From DATKUC01 sp964553615 (GTDB lineage: Bacteria; Spirochaetota; Spirochaetia; DSM-27196; DATKUC01): a DNA stretch of 64,000 nt. The stretch covers positions 62,001 to 126,000 of the forward strand of contig CAZKMA010000001.1 in the NCBI GenBank assembly GCA_964553615.1, written 5' to 3'. This document shows positions 1 through 9,400 of this stretch, one piece after another (positions within the stretch are counted from its first letter, which is position 1; every line of letters begins with the position of its first letter). The notes beneath the pieces are model-generated. The model did no database searches and was not told the origin of the DNA. It was given only the letters and a program-made list of their open reading frames with translations. The translations under genes and the position numbers were made by a program.

Positions 1-10
1 TTGATACAGC

Positions 11-51
11 AAAAAAAAAACGGTATGCCTGGACGTCTTAGCATACCGTTT
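11..51 (-). terminator. Rho-independent terminator after the Maf gene
   Basis: An 11-bp perfect stem (18-28 with 41-51) with a 12-nt loop. Read on the reverse strand it is followed by ten T residues (the A run at 11-20). It lies about 50 bp past the stop codon of the Maf gene and ends the reverse-strand PBP-Maf transcript. Confidence 0.85.
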
Positions 52-103
52 GGGAAGTATAAGCTTCCGTTGGCTATAGTATCGGCAGGATTGCCCAGAA
101 TCT

Positions 104-1963
104 TTAGGCAGAGGGAGAATGGTTTAGCCAGGAAAGGCCGTTTTCGAGGCATTTTCGATGAAAGCGCGAAGATTCGAGGAGTCCCTCGTAGATTGACCGG
201 CTGTTCTGCAATACCTTCTCCGCGGTAACCAATTCGGGGTTCTGGTTATTCAGCTCCCGGACGTTTCTCTGCATGAGAAATCCTACGATGTCGCGGTTCG
301 GATTTGCAGAGATCTCGCTGTCCAGTTGGTTCAGAAGTTCGAGGTTCGGAACGATGTTCTCCGACTGGGAGAGAGTGTGTTCTGCTTCTGTGACAATTGC
401 CGTACCGCGCACCGCCAGTGCTTCAATTTCGAGTAGTTCGGTCCTGAGTGTATTGACGGTATCGATGAGGTTCTTGGTACTCGTCACGGGTGGTGACGCG
501 TTCTCGTGAAGCTTGCCGATTTCCTCGAGTTTCGAACGCGCTGTTCCGGGCAGGTCCGGAAGACTGAGGACTTCCTCGATGTTGGCGTACGATACGCCCT
601 GGAGCTGTACCGCATGGGGTGAAAGAGAGCGAGTGTCACACTCGGGAAACCGTTTGGCCTGTCCCTCGAACCAGGTCCGGTAAATGAGCATCCGCTTGTC
701 GGACAGGACCGTGGTTCCCGAGTTGTCCGGGACCGGGAAGAGGCCTGCTTCATGGAGATAACGGAATGAATGATGTTCTCCGGGTGCGAGCCGGGTTGCA
801 ATTGTCTGGATTCGTTCTTCGAAAAAACTGCCCCGGAAATGCGTCTGGCGCCCGGGAAAGCCAAGGTCGACTCCGCTCGTATAGATGGGCGTGCATCCAA
901 GGATCCGGAGAAAATCCCACGCGCTGGTTGACACCGATCCTCCGGCGCCCAGTTTCCCCATGGGGCCTGTCCGGGCTTCGATGTACTGTCCCAGGGGGAA
1001 GAGCGAGCTGCAGAAATGTATTGGTCCGGAGAGGAGTCTGAAGACTCGTGGATGGGTCGATGATTCGGAGATGAGGGGGGCTTTTGCCCCTGCAGCACGA
1101 TCCAGGTGTCGGGTGTTCCAGTACTGAGGATCGACAACAACGACGAAATCCGGTTCCACACCTGCGCTGCGGCAGGCGGCAAGGCTGGTGTCCACCGTGA
1201 CAACTATGCAGGAGCGTGCAATTTCCCGAAGATGCGGCAGGACGAGATCGAGGCTCGGGCCTCCTCCGAGTAGTATGCCAGGTAGTGCGGGAAAGAGGCC
1301 TTCGAGATCGGCGAGGCGCCGGGACCGGGTGAATACTGGAAGATTGCGCGTGAGATTCCGTACCCAGAGCTCACCGAATCGAATGAGCGTGTTTTGATTC
1401 ACCCGCGTGCGAGACAGGTAGGCCGCGGCGCGGCTCTCGACCTTCTGGTAATACTCTCGGTGCTGGTCGTATTGCGGCCTGAACCGAATAGTCTGGAAGT
1501 CGGTGGATTCTGTGGCATTCAGAATGTCCATTATCTGGTCGGCGGCATCGGTGCCGAACAGATAATGGACTCTCTCACGAGCGAACAACTCGCGAAAGTC
1601 GCGCGCTTTCAGCACTGCGGCGAAGAGCGGAATATCCGGTTCGACCACCACGACATGTGCAGATGGATGGGTTTCGACGAGGGTTTCAGTGATGTAGCCG
1701 AGTCCAAAACCTTCGACGATGTAGCAGCCCGTCGGAACTCCGGAGTCCGCGACAATGCGTTCGGCCTCCCGGCGCGGAGCGTGGCTGCTGTGAAGGCTGA
1801 TTTCCCCGTAACGGGCGGTGACTTCACCGCTGCGTGCGATCATTGTATGCAGCTGATCTGAGGCGCAGGTTGATCGGATGAGTGCGGCGAGGTCCGGATA
1901 CGCCTTCGAGAGTTCGGAAAGGTTTCTTGACCAGATGGATGTCTCGTCAAAACGGTTCTCCAC
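104..1963 (-). CDS. Motility-associated factor (Maf) glycosyltransferase family protein
   Basis: 619 residues. The central part (about residues 225-400) carries the MAF_flag10/DUF115 (MptE-like) domain, with a GILLGGGPSLD nucleotide-binding loop and the GAGGSVSTSAWDF and SGVDLGFPG segments. Family members transfer nonulosonic acids such as pseudaminic acid to flagellin in the cytoplasm before export. That fits a window with two flaB genes, although the sugar is unknown here. I chose the GTG at 1963: its G is shared with the TAG stop of the upstream transpeptidase gene (TAGTG), with GGAG 8 nt upstream, so the two genes look translationally coupled. A longer ATG start at 2038 would overlap the upstream gene by 76 bp with no ribosome site. 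The C-terminal third is helical and polar. Confidence 0.85.
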   Translation of the reverse strand: MENRFDETSIWSRNLSELSKAYPDLAALIRSTCASDQLHTMIARSGEVTARYGEISLHSSHAPRREAERIVADSGVPTGCYIVEGFGLGYITETLVETHPSAHVVVVEPDIPLFAAVLKARDFRELFARERVHYLFGTDAADQIMDILNATESTDFQTIRFRPQYDQHREYYQKVESRAAAYLSRTRVNQNTLIRFGELWVRNLTRNLPVFTRSRRLADLEGLFPALPGILLGGGPSLDLVLPHLREIARSCIVVTVDTSLAACRSAGVEPDFVVVVDPQYWNTRHLDRAAGAKAPLISESSTHPRVFRLLSGPIHFCSSLFPLGQYIEARTGPMGKLGAGGSVSTSAWDFLRILGCTPIYTSGVDLGFPGRQTHFRGSFFEERIQTIATRLAPGEHHSFRYLHEAGLFPVPDNSGTTVLSDKRMLIYRTWFEGQAKRFPECDTRSLSPHAVQLQGVSYANIEEVLSLPDLPGTARSKLEEIGKLHENASPPVTSTKNLIDTVNTLRTELLEIEALAVRGTAIVTEAEHTLSQSENIVPNLELLNQLDSEISANPNRDIVGFLMQRNVRELNNQNPELVTAEKVLQNSRSIYEGLLESSRFHRKCLENGLSWLNHSPSA

Positions 1964-3822
1964 TACTGAAGCTCCAACTGTAGCGTCATGCCGGGCGCAA
2001 TCCTGGTCCCGGGCGGAGGCGACTGTTTCGTCACCCAACCGTCCCCGGTTATGGTTACTTTCAGGTCTTTGCGGTCGAACAACGGCAGGAGTGCTCGCTT
2101 CGGGAGGCCGGTGAAGTCGGGAATTGTATCGGTAAATGCCGGAAGCTGAGGGCGAATAACGGTGATTCTGTTGCTGCTGCTTGCAACCTTATCCCCCTTG
2201 CGCGGTATGCCGAAGTAGTTTCCCAGGAAGAGTGCTGCGTCGTGCGCAACGGGGGCTGCAATAATGCCTCCCAGGTAACCATTCTTCCTCGAATCATCGA
2301 TCACGACATACACAATGATCTGTGGATCGTCTGCGGGAAAGATTGCCATGCATGAGCTGAGGAAGGCGGATTTCGAGTAGGTCCCGGTCTTCTTGTCGTA
2401 GACTTGTGCCGTGCCGGTCTTCGCGGCAATGTCGTAGTCCTCAGAATGCGCGCGGATTGCAGTCCCTCCTGCTTGAGTCGCAGTTACCATGAACCCGAGC
2501 ATCTTGTCGGCCATTATCGGCGAGATCACCTGCCGCACGGGATCGCGGGCGGACTGTGAAATAACTCTGCCGTCAGCGGAGACTATCTTCTCCACAACAT
2601 GAGGTTTCAAGAGCACACCGTGGTTCGCTATTGCTGTGGCTGCAGTAATCATTTGCATTGCGGTGACGGAGATTTCCTGGCCGAATGTGATTGCCGGTTT
2701 AGACCGATCAGTCCAGAATTCCGGCGTACGGAAGATCCCCTTCTCTTCGCCCGGGAGGTTGACACCGGTTTGCTCTCCAAATCCGAACTGCCGCAGCATG
2801 TGGTAGAGGTTTTCCTTTGATACCGTTTCGGAGGCGTATGATGCTCCTACGTTTGACGAGTACTTGATTATCCCCTGGACGTTGATCCGTCCGTACACGC
2901 CCAGATCGGTGACGGGAGGGTATACCTTGGTGTAGATGCCGTCGGCATTGAAATAGTCCTTCTCGGTAATTCCACCGAGCTGCATGATTGAGGACAACGA
3001 AAAAATCTTGAAGACGGATCCCGGCTCATAGAGGAAATTCACGGGAAAGTTGCGCCGAACGCTCGGCGGAGACTGGTTGAACTTATTCGGATCGAAGTTC
3101 GGCATTGCCGCGTACGCAAGAACGTTGCCGTTTTTTGCGTTCATTGCGAGGATCATGACCGATTTTGCATCATGATAGTCGTATGTCTGTTTTGCAAGTT
3201 CCTCCATCTTGTACTGAGCGTTTGCATCGATGGTGAGGAATATCTGATCGCCATAGACGGTTCCGCTCCGGGTTTCCGTGGGTGCCGGAGAGAGCTGCTT
3301 GTCATACTGGTACTCAATTCCCGCCAGTCCGTGATTGTCTACGCCCACAAATCCGAGCAGGTGCGACGCGAGGGATTTCTCAGGGTAGCTGCGACCGAAA
3401 TCTGCCCGCAAACTGACCCCCTGCAACTTGCCTTCCGATTTCAATTCACGGATCCGCTTGCTCTCAGTTGGGGAGATGGTTCGTTTGATGACCGCAAAAT
3501 CGCTTGTGCCGTGGATCTTGTCGAGTATCTGCTGAGCAGGGATGTTCAGCACATTGCCCAGGAGATTGGCCGTCTCCTGTGCGTCGGTTACGTTCGGGCC
3601 CCACACGGTAACCGTGTTCAGCTGTGTTTCTATTGCGAGAATCTTCCCGTTGCGGTCCAGGATTGGTCCGCGTTCGACTACGGTTGGTTGGGCGTCTGAG
3701 GTTGCGGCATTCCTGTTGTTGAAGACCATCACCGAAGCGTACTGTATAATGAGTGCCATCGCGAACAGTCCCGCCGCGACGAACACAACGATGTAGCGAA
3801 TACGATTGTTAGTCTTTTCCAT
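1963..3822 (-). CDS. Penicillin-binding protein, FtsI/PBP2B-type transpeptidase
   Basis: 619 residues, normal for a class B PBP. One N-terminal membrane anchor (about residues 10-33) precedes a PBP dimerisation domain that starts at RGPILDRNG. The transpeptidase domain shows SVFK (nucleophile Ser about 269, Lys 272), SSN (about 322-324) and KTGTA (about 468). The last 60 residues look like a PASTA domain (IPDFTGLPKRALLPL). It cross-links peptidoglycan in the periplasm, most likely at the septum. The first gene of a two-gene unit with Maf, it starts at ATG 3822 without a clear Shine-Dalgarno sequence. Pairing division synthesis with a flagellin glycosyltransferase is probably just operon packing. 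It could be a PBP2 of elongation, but the PASTA tail favours the FtsI/Spo class. Confidence 0.9.
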   Translation of the reverse strand: MEKTNNRIRYIVVFVAAGLFAMALIIQYASVMVFNNRNAATSDAQPTVVERGPILDRNGKILAIETQLNTVTVWGPNVTDAQETANLLGNVLNIPAQQILDKIHGTSDFAVIKRTISPTESKRIRELKSEGKLQGVSLRADFGRSYPEKSLASHLLGFVGVDNHGLAGIEYQYDKQLSPAPTETRSGTVYGDQIFLTIDANAQYKMEELAKQTYDYHDAKSVMILAMNAKNGNVLAYAAMPNFDPNKFNQSPPSVRRNFPVNFLYEPGSVFKIFSLSSIMQLGGITEKDYFNADGIYTKVYPPVTDLGVYGRINVQGIIKYSSNVGASYASETVSKENLYHMLRQFGFGEQTGVNLPGEEKGIFRTPEFWTDRSKPAITFGQEISVTAMQMITAATAIANHGVLLKPHVVEKIVSADGRVISQSARDPVRQVISPIMADKMLGFMVTATQAGGTAIRAHSEDYDIAAKTGTAQVYDKKTGTYSKSAFLSSCMAIFPADDPQIIVYVVIDDSRKNGYLGGIIAAPVAHDAALFLGNYFGIPRKGDKVASSSNRITVIRPQLPAFTDTIPDFTGLPKRALLPLFDRKDLKVTITGDGWVTKQSPPPGTRIAPGMTLQLELQ

Positions 3823-3901
3823 GCCGTAAACCGTCTTACCAAATGTTCATCGGCAAGAATTAAGTCCACTGTAATACGCGCGCCCTATCTTGTCGATATC
3901 T

Positions 3902-5293
3902 ATGGACATGGTCACCTATGGCGTAGAACAGCGCGTCTCAAAAAGACGTACCATTTCAGACTCCAGGAGCCGAATGGCTCCTGAAACGTATAATACCGAC
4001 GCAATGATTTCCCGAGGAGAGCAATCTCTCGCCCAACCGGGAGTCGTATCACGATTGATCGAACGACCGCGAAGCCGAAAGATACCGGCGGACCGCGGCA
4101 CTCGTACAACATTGCTGAGGGCCGAGCTGATGAACGACGACGGAATAGATACGGTGGGCGGACCGACACGGATTGCCCCGCCGGATCGGACAGCCATAGG
4201 TATGAGTCTGATGGCTCGTCCGGAGTATCGGCGTCGTTCAACCTCTGCGGCTATCTTTCCGTCGCGCGGCGAGACGGCTGTACGGAATGCGATGGAACGG
4301 ATGGGCCACTGGCTTCCCGTTCTGATTGCCGCGCTCGTTATTTTTGTCGCCGTGCTCGGCAGGTTGAGCATGCTCAAGGATCAGTTCATCTATCCGCCTG
4401 CGGCGCAGCTTCAGATGCCCCCGGACAAGCAGCTCGAGCCGCAGCTCATGGCGACCGCGGTTCCCGGCTACGATGCGGCGACGGGATCAGACGCGTATTC
4501 TTCTGCTGCCAGGGACGAGTCCCAGGCGGTGGCGCCGCCGGAGAACCTGTCGAGGTTCGAATCGCTGAAGTTGACAACCTACACGGTGAAGCCGGGGGAC
4601 TCGATTTCGGGTATAGCGAAAAAATTCGGAATTGATGAGGGTACGATCATCAGTTTTAACGACATCAATGATGTTCGCAGAATACCGGTCGGGGCATCCT
4701 TTCAAATTCCAAACAAGAACGGACTCCGTTATACCGTGCACCGGGGGGATTCGCTCAGTTCAATTGCTGGACGATTCAATACTTCCGTCAACAGTCTTCT
4801 TGACACCAACAACATGAAGTCCACCGTGCTTCATGTGGGGCAGGATTTATTCGTTCCCGGCGCAAAGATGAGCACTTTTCAGCTCCAGCTTGTGCTTGGT
4901 GAAGCGTTTCAGTGGCCTGTGCGCGGTGCGGTAATGACCTCGACATTCGGAATCAGGCGCGATCCGTTTACCGGTGCTCGGGATTTCCATCCCGGAATTG
5001 ATCTTGCCCTCTATTTCGGCGCGCCGATCCACGCCGCCGGCAATGGAGTGGTGAAAGATGCCGGGTACAACAATATCTTCGGGTATTACATCATCATCTC
5101 CCATCCGAACAGCTTTCAGACCCTCTATGGACACCTGTCGAAGCAGTTGGTCCATTCCGGGCAGAGCGTGGTTGCCGGGCAGACCATTGGATTGATGGGA
5201 AGCACGGGGTACAGCACCGGAACGCACCTGCATTTTGGCATATATCACAACTACAAGCCGGTGAATCCGCTGAAGTATCTTCCAAAGCAATAA
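3902..5293 (+). CDS. LysM-repeat M23 family metallopeptidase
   Basis: About 463 residues. The N-terminal 130 residues are basic, polar and probably cytoplasmic. One membrane span (WLPVLIAALVIFVAVLG) follows, then two LysM domains (starting TYTVKPGDSISGIAKKFG and RYTVHRGDSLSSIAGRF) that bind peptidoglycan. A complete LytM/M23 zinc endopeptidase domain ends the protein, with HPGIDLAL (His and Asp ligands) and HLHFGI. It should cleave or regulate peptidoglycan cross-links from the periplasmic face of the inner membrane, probably in cell separation. The start is uncertain: TTG 3890, ATG 3902 and ATG 3908 are in frame and none has a ribosome site. The long cytoplasmic N-terminus is unusual for the family. 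It is divergent from the PBP gene. Confidence 0.85.
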   Translation: MDMVTYGVEQRVSKRRTISDSRSRMAPETYNTDAMISRGEQSLAQPGVVSRLIERPRSRKIPADRGTRTTLLRAELMNDDGIDTVGGPTRIAPPDRTAIGMSLMARPEYRRRSTSAAIFPSRGETAVRNAMERMGHWLPVLIAALVIFVAVLGRLSMLKDQFIYPPAAQLQMPPDKQLEPQLMATAVPGYDAATGSDAYSSAARDESQAVAPPENLSRFESLKLTTYTVKPGDSISGIAKKFGIDEGTIISFNDINDVRRIPVGASFQIPNKNGLRYTVHRGDSLSSIAGRFNTSVNSLLDTNNMKSTVLHVGQDLFVPGAKMSTFQLQLVLGEAFQWPVRGAVMTSTFGIRRDPFTGARDFHPGIDLALYFGAPIHAAGNGVVKDAGYNNIFGYYIIISHPNSFQTLYGHLSKQLVHSGQSVVAGQTIGLMGSTGYSTGTHLHFGIYHNYKPVNPLKYLPKQ

Positions 5294-5296
5294 AAA

Positions 5297-5328
5297 ATGC
5301 CGCGCGGGCAACAAAGCCTGCGCGGCAT
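5297..5328 (-). terminator. Bidirectional terminator between the M23 gene and secA
   Basis: A GC-rich hairpin (ATGCCGCGC paired with GCGCGGCAT) lies between two convergent genes. Read on the reverse strand it is followed by TTTTTT, so it is a strong intrinsic terminator for secA. On the forward strand the T tract is weaker and more distant. Confidence 0.85.
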
Positions 5329-5347
5329 TCTCAACCGTTTTTCACCC

Positions 5348-8077
5348 TTATTTACCGTGACAGTATTTATATTTTCTGCCGCTGCCGCAGGGGCAGAGGT
5401 CGTTTCTGCCGACCTTCGGATAGGTACGTTTGACCTGTGCCTGCGCGGGCGCAGTTGCGGTCTGAGTGCCGCCGCCTGCAGCCGAAAACATCTGCACTTC
5501 GCTGTGAGTGGCCACCTGCCGCCGTCCTGAAACCTGCGCATCCGGAACTCGCGCCCGCATTCCTTCGGCCTTCACGGCAAAGAGCTTCCGGGCAATTGCA
5601 AGGCGGATATCATAGAGCAGCTCGTCGAAGATCTGGAACCCTTCGAGCTTGTATTCGAGGAGCGGATTTTTCTGTCCATAGGCCCTGAGGTAGACTGCCT
5701 CCCGGAGGGCTTCGAGATTCTCCAGATGGTCCTGCCAGCGCGCATCGATGTTCCGCAGATACTCGTAGCGGATTGCCATGTTCAACACTTCCGGTTCGAC
5801 AATCTCCGCCTTCTCCGTCAGTTCCCGTTCCATCTCTTCGGCCAGTGTAGCACTGAGCTCGTCGGGAGTAAGCTCTGCGAGCTCTTCCGCGGGCGTATCT
5901 GAGGTAAAGTACAGCTTGTCCCGAAGCAGGTTGAGGAACTCGGCAAAGATCTGCTTGTCATCTCCGCGGCTCTTGATGTATGGCTGAAGTCCGTCTTCGA
6001 TGATATCACGGCCTGTTTGAAGTACGCGGCCCTTCAAATCTTCGTTTGCCAGAATCTGATCTCTCTGGGCGTAGATGAACTTTCTCTGCTCGTTCAGGAC
6101 GTCGTCGTACTCGAGAAGGTGCTTTCTTATTTCGAAGTTCCGCTCCTCGACCCGGGTCTGTGCACGTTCGATGCTCCGGGTAATGAGAGGACTGTTTATC
6201 GGCTCGCCGGGCTGCATGCCGACGCGGGACATGAGATTCTTCAGTCCGCCGGATCCCCCACCGAAAAGCCGCATGAGGTCATCGTCCATTGAGATGAAGA
6301 ATCGCGACAGACCGGGGTCTCCCTGACGTCCTGAACGTCCGCGGAGCTGGTTGTCAATGCGCCGCGACTCGTGCCGTTCGGTTCCAAGGACGTAGAGCCC
6401 TCCGGCCTGCTGAACTTCGGCATACTGCTGTCGCCAGAGTTCTCGCTCCCTTTCAAATGCTGTCTGATACTCGGCCTCGGTCGCTTCGGTACCTGCGCGC
6501 TTTCGCGCTCGATACTCGGGGTTCCCTCCCAGCTTTATGTCGGTTCCACGGCCTGCCATGTTTGTTGCGATGGTAACGGAACCCTTTGCTCCGGCCTCCG
6601 ATATGATGAGGGCCTCACGGGCGTGGTTCTTGGCATTCAACACCTCGTGACGAACTCCGCGCTTCGTGAGCAGGCGGGATAATTCTTCTGATTTTTCAAT
6701 GGATACCGTTCCAACGAGTGTCGGTTGACCCTTCTTGTTGACCCTGGATATCTCGTCGCAGATTGCTTCGAACTTGTCGGCTTCGTTCAGGTAGATAAGG
6801 TCATTATCGTCATTCCGGGCAAGCGGCCTGTTCGTTGGAATAACCACGACATCCAGATCGTAGATTTTGCCGAACTCCTTCGCTTCGGTCTCCGCTGTTC
6901 CGGTCATTCCAGAGATCTTGTCGTACATGCGGAAGTAGTTCTGGAAGGTGATGGTTGCAAGGGTCCGGTTCCTCATTGCTACCTTTATTCCCTCCTTGGC
7001 CTCTATTGCCTGATGGAGTCCATCGGAATAGCGACGACCATAGAGGATACGTCCGGTGAACTCGTCTACAATCTGGACCTGTCCGTCGGTTACCACGTAG
7101 TCGGTATCGAGGTGAAAGAGCTTGTGCGCACGCACCGCCTGAGTTACATGGTGGATGTACTCGAAGCTCTCGTCATCAAACAAAGACCCATGGATGGAAC
7201 CGCGCTTCTGCAGGAGCTCCTCCACGTGATTCAATCCCTGATCGGTGAACGTGACGCGTTTCCCCTTTTCGTCGAGCTTGAAGTCTCCTTCAGGATCGTC
7301 TGGATAATCACCGGTTGCAGGGTCTTTCGAGCATTCGATGAGGTCCGGCACAATCCGGTTCGCTTCCATGTACGTCCGGGTGTCGTCATCTGCCTGGCCG
7401 GATATGATGAGTGGCGTTCTCGCTTCGTCGATGAGGATGGAGTCGATTTCGTCGATAACGCAGTAGTGATGGTCGCGTTGTACCTTGCTGTCGGACTCTA
7501 TGCGCATGTTGTCCCGCAGGTAGTCGAATCCAAACTCGTTGTTCGTCCCGTAGGTGATGTCCTGGGCGTAGGCTATCTTTCGGGCTTCGTTATCCATCTG
7601 AGTCAGAACGACTCCCACACTGACTCCAAGGTAGGAGTAGACTTTGCCCATCCAGGCAGCGTCTCGTTCCGCAAGGTAGTCATTGACTGTTATGACATGC
7701 AGACCTCGTCCGGTCAGACTGTTCAGATACGCCGCAGTAACCGACGATACGGTTTTCCCTTCACCGGTTTTCATCTCGACGATCTTTCCCTGATGAAGGA
7801 CTATGCCGCCAAGTATCTGTACGTCGTACAATCGTTCACCGAGCGTGCGGCGTGCCGCCTCCCGGACCAGCGCAAAGGCTTCCGGCAGCAGGTCGTCAAG
7901 GGATTCGCCACCTGCGTATCGTTTCTTGAACAATTCGGTGGTTTGGGGGAACTCTTCCGGGGCGAGGCTCATGGCCCAGGATTCTTTCTCGTTTGTGAGG
8001 TGAAGAATGGGGATGAGTTTTTTCAGGTCGCTCTCGTTCTTCGAACCGAAGAAGAAGTCGATGATGTTCTGGATCAT
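5348..8077 (-). CDS. secA: Preprotein translocase ATPase SecA
   Basis: 909 residues, the usual SecA length. The motor shows Walker A MKTGEGKTVS (about residue 102), the DEID box in VIDEIDSILIDEARTPLI, and the motif-VI region RRIDNQLRGRSGRQGD. The C-terminal zinc finger NDLCPCGSGRKYKYCHG is intact. SecA drives Sec-dependent export through SecYEG; here its clients would include FlaA, the putative lipoproteins and the periplasmic enzymes of this window. The start ATG 8077 has no Shine-Dalgarno sequence, and a TTGACC/TACAGT promoter ends only about 6 bp upstream, which suggests a leaderless message. The gene stands alone, with a terminator 20 bp after the stop. Confidence 0.98.
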   Translation of the reverse strand: MIQNIIDFFFGSKNESDLKKLIPILHLTNEKESWAMSLAPEEFPQTTELFKKRYAGGESLDDLLPEAFALVREAARRTLGERLYDVQILGGIVLHQGKIVEMKTGEGKTVSSVTAAYLNSLTGRGLHVITVNDYLAERDAAWMGKVYSYLGVSVGVVLTQMDNEARKIAYAQDITYGTNNEFGFDYLRDNMRIESDSKVQRDHHYCVIDEIDSILIDEARTPLIISGQADDDTRTYMEANRIVPDLIECSKDPATGDYPDDPEGDFKLDEKGKRVTFTDQGLNHVEELLQKRGSIHGSLFDDESFEYIHHVTQAVRAHKLFHLDTDYVVTDGQVQIVDEFTGRILYGRRYSDGLHQAIEAKEGIKVAMRNRTLATITFQNYFRMYDKISGMTGTAETEAKEFGKIYDLDVVVIPTNRPLARNDDNDLIYLNEADKFEAICDEISRVNKKGQPTLVGTVSIEKSEELSRLLTKRGVRHEVLNAKNHAREALIISEAGAKGSVTIATNMAGRGTDIKLGGNPEYRARKRAGTEATEAEYQTAFERERELWRQQYAEVQQAGGLYVLGTERHESRRIDNQLRGRSGRQGDPGLSRFFISMDDDLMRLFGGGSGGLKNLMSRVGMQPGEPINSPLITRSIERAQTRVEERNFEIRKHLLEYDDVLNEQRKFIYAQRDQILANEDLKGRVLQTGRDIIEDGLQPYIKSRGDDKQIFAEFLNLLRDKLYFTSDTPAEELAELTPDELSATLAEEMERELTEKAEIVEPEVLNMAIRYEYLRNIDARWQDHLENLEALREAVYLRAYGQKNPLLEYKLEGFQIFDELLYDIRLAIARKLFAVKAEGMRARVPDAQVSGRRQVATHSEVQMFSAAGGGTQTATAPAQAQVKRTYPKVGRNDLCPCGSGRKYKYCHGK

Positions 8078-8083
8078 GGAAAA

Positions 8084-8112
8084 ACTGTATACTTTTGTAA
8101 CCTTCGGGTCAA
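8084..8112 (-). promoter_or_regulatory. Putative secA promoter, leaderless geometry
   Basis: Reverse strand: -35 TTGACC (8107-8112), 17-bp spacer, -10 TACAGT (8084-8089). The expected transcription start falls on or next to the secA ATG at 8077. An alternative -10, TATACA, overlaps at 15-bp spacing. Confidence 0.5.
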
Positions 8113-8125
8113 GATTTCCGTAAGA

Positions 8126-8154
8126 TTGACACGGTCCAACGCCAAAGCTACTAT
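8126..8154 (+). promoter_or_regulatory. Putative promoter of the lipoprotein-nnrDE operon
   Basis: Forward strand: -35 TTGACA (8126-8131), exactly 17 bp, -10 TACTAT (8149-8154). Transcription would start at about 8161, next to the ATG at 8162. This argues against the ATG at 8153, which lies inside the -10 box. Confidence 0.5.
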
Positions 8155-8161
8155 GACGGTA

Positions 8162-9400
8162 ATGAAAACCAGGGCCCCACTGAAACGCGTCCTCCCGATC
8201 ATTACGATCGTCCTGGCAGCTTCGCTGATGTTCGCCTGCAACAACGTTCAGGTGGTCAATATCCAGAGAGAAAGTCTGTTTTCGCTCGATATCGGAAAGA
8301 TGGAAGACCAGCTGGATCTGTTCCAGATTCCCGGTGCACCCATGGCGCGAAAGACAACCATCGCCATGCGGGATGGTATCTTCTACGTAGCGAACGGCAG
8401 TTCAAACAAGGTCATGGAGTTTACCAGCTACGGCGACCTTCTCTCCCTGTACTACAACCCGGATGAGAATCCGGAACCGGTTCTGCTGCAAACCAACAAT
8501 TCCGACCCGAAGACCACGAACAGACGGGCCTTTCCCTACTACTTCAACCAGATCGGGCATATTGCCGTAACGAAAAAGCGCCAACTCCTGGTGGAGGACC
8601 GATTACCCGAGGAACGTGCGGTGTTCGACAAGAACCTCGGTGTGCTCCTTGACCGCGTTGTTCTGCGTTTCGATGATCAGGGGCATCTTCTGGATTTCCT
8701 TGGACAGGAAGGAGTGGGCGGAACCCCGTTTCCGTACATAGAAAAGATATACGTTACCCACAATAACGATATTGTCGTGGTGACGCGAACCATCGATTCG
8801 TGGATCGTCTTCTGGTACAACGAACAGGGCACATTGAAGTATAACGTAACGGTCAGCCTGGACAAGCTGCCGGTTCCGAAGAACGAAAAGGTCATTCCGA
8901 CCCTGGAAACAATTGTCCCGGACCAGAACAACAATCGTATCTATCTCAAACTCGACTACTATCATCAGGCGTTGGACGTCACCACCGGTGCCAAGGTCGG
9001 AATGCAGAACGTCTTTTCCCGCATCTATTGGATTAACCTGGAGACCGGGCATTATGACAAGAATTACGTCCAGGTTCCCGAAAACGACCAGCGTGTTGGC
9101 GCAGGGAATATCTTCGGACGCCAGACCGTGCACTACCAATACCATCTCCTCGGATCCGCATCGGGCGGGTATCTGGTCTTCCTGAGTCAGGAAGACAACA
9201 ACCGCGAACAGCTTCTCATCATGAACACATCGGGCAGAGTGGTACGGAGGCGGTATATTGCCGTCGAAGACAGCAAACTCGTCTACAAGGCCTTCACACT
9301 GTCCCCAGAGGGCATCCTGTGCGCGCTCCTGGTGTCGGATAGCAGCGCGCACGTGGTGTGGTGGAGGACGGACAAGCTGTTCGACCGGGAGGGTTCGTGA
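8162..9400 (+). CDS. Putative lipoprotein with a beta-propeller-like body
   Basis: 412 residues. The N-terminus is a type II signal peptide: a basic start (MKTRAPLKR), a hydrophobic stretch and the loose lipobox LMFAC seen in spirochaetal lipoproteins. The mature part has repeated beta-rich segments of the kind 'read value, format, describe unit' (VVLRFDDQGHLLDFLG, IYWINLETGHYDKN, LLIMNTSGRVVRRRYI), which suggest a six- to seven-bladed propeller. Similar propeller lipoproteins of unknown function are common in spirochaetes. It heads an operon with nnrE/nnrD (GTGA overlap) and mutT. I chose ATG 8162 because a promoter overlaps the alternative ATG 8153. The frame stays open far upstream across secA, but that part is antisense to secA and carries no signal. 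Confidence 0.7.
   Translation: MKTRAPLKRVLPIITIVLAASLMFACNNVQVVNIQRESLFSLDIGKMEDQLDLFQIPGAPMARKTTIAMRDGIFYVANGSSNKVMEFTSYGDLLSLYYNPDENPEPVLLQTNNSDPKTTNRRAFPYYFNQIGHIAVTKKRQLLVEDRLPEERAVFDKNLGVLLDRVVLRFDDQGHLLDFLGQEGVGGTPFPYIEKIYVTHNNDIVVVTRTIDSWIVFWYNEQGTLKYNVTVSLDKLPVPKNEKVIPTLETIVPDQNNNRIYLKLDYYHQALDVTTGAKVGMQNVFSRIYWINLETGHYDKNYVQVPENDQRVGAGNIFGRQTVHYQYHLLGSASGGYLVFLSQEDNNREQLLIMNTSGRVVRRRYIAVEDSKLVYKAFTLSPEGILCALLVSDSSAHVVWWRTDKLFDREGS

Noticed and set aside
6725..8161. Long open frame antisense to secA in front of the lipoprotein gene
   Set aside because: It runs through secA in reverse with no signal, domain or ribosome site; the lipoprotein signal peptide begins at 8162.
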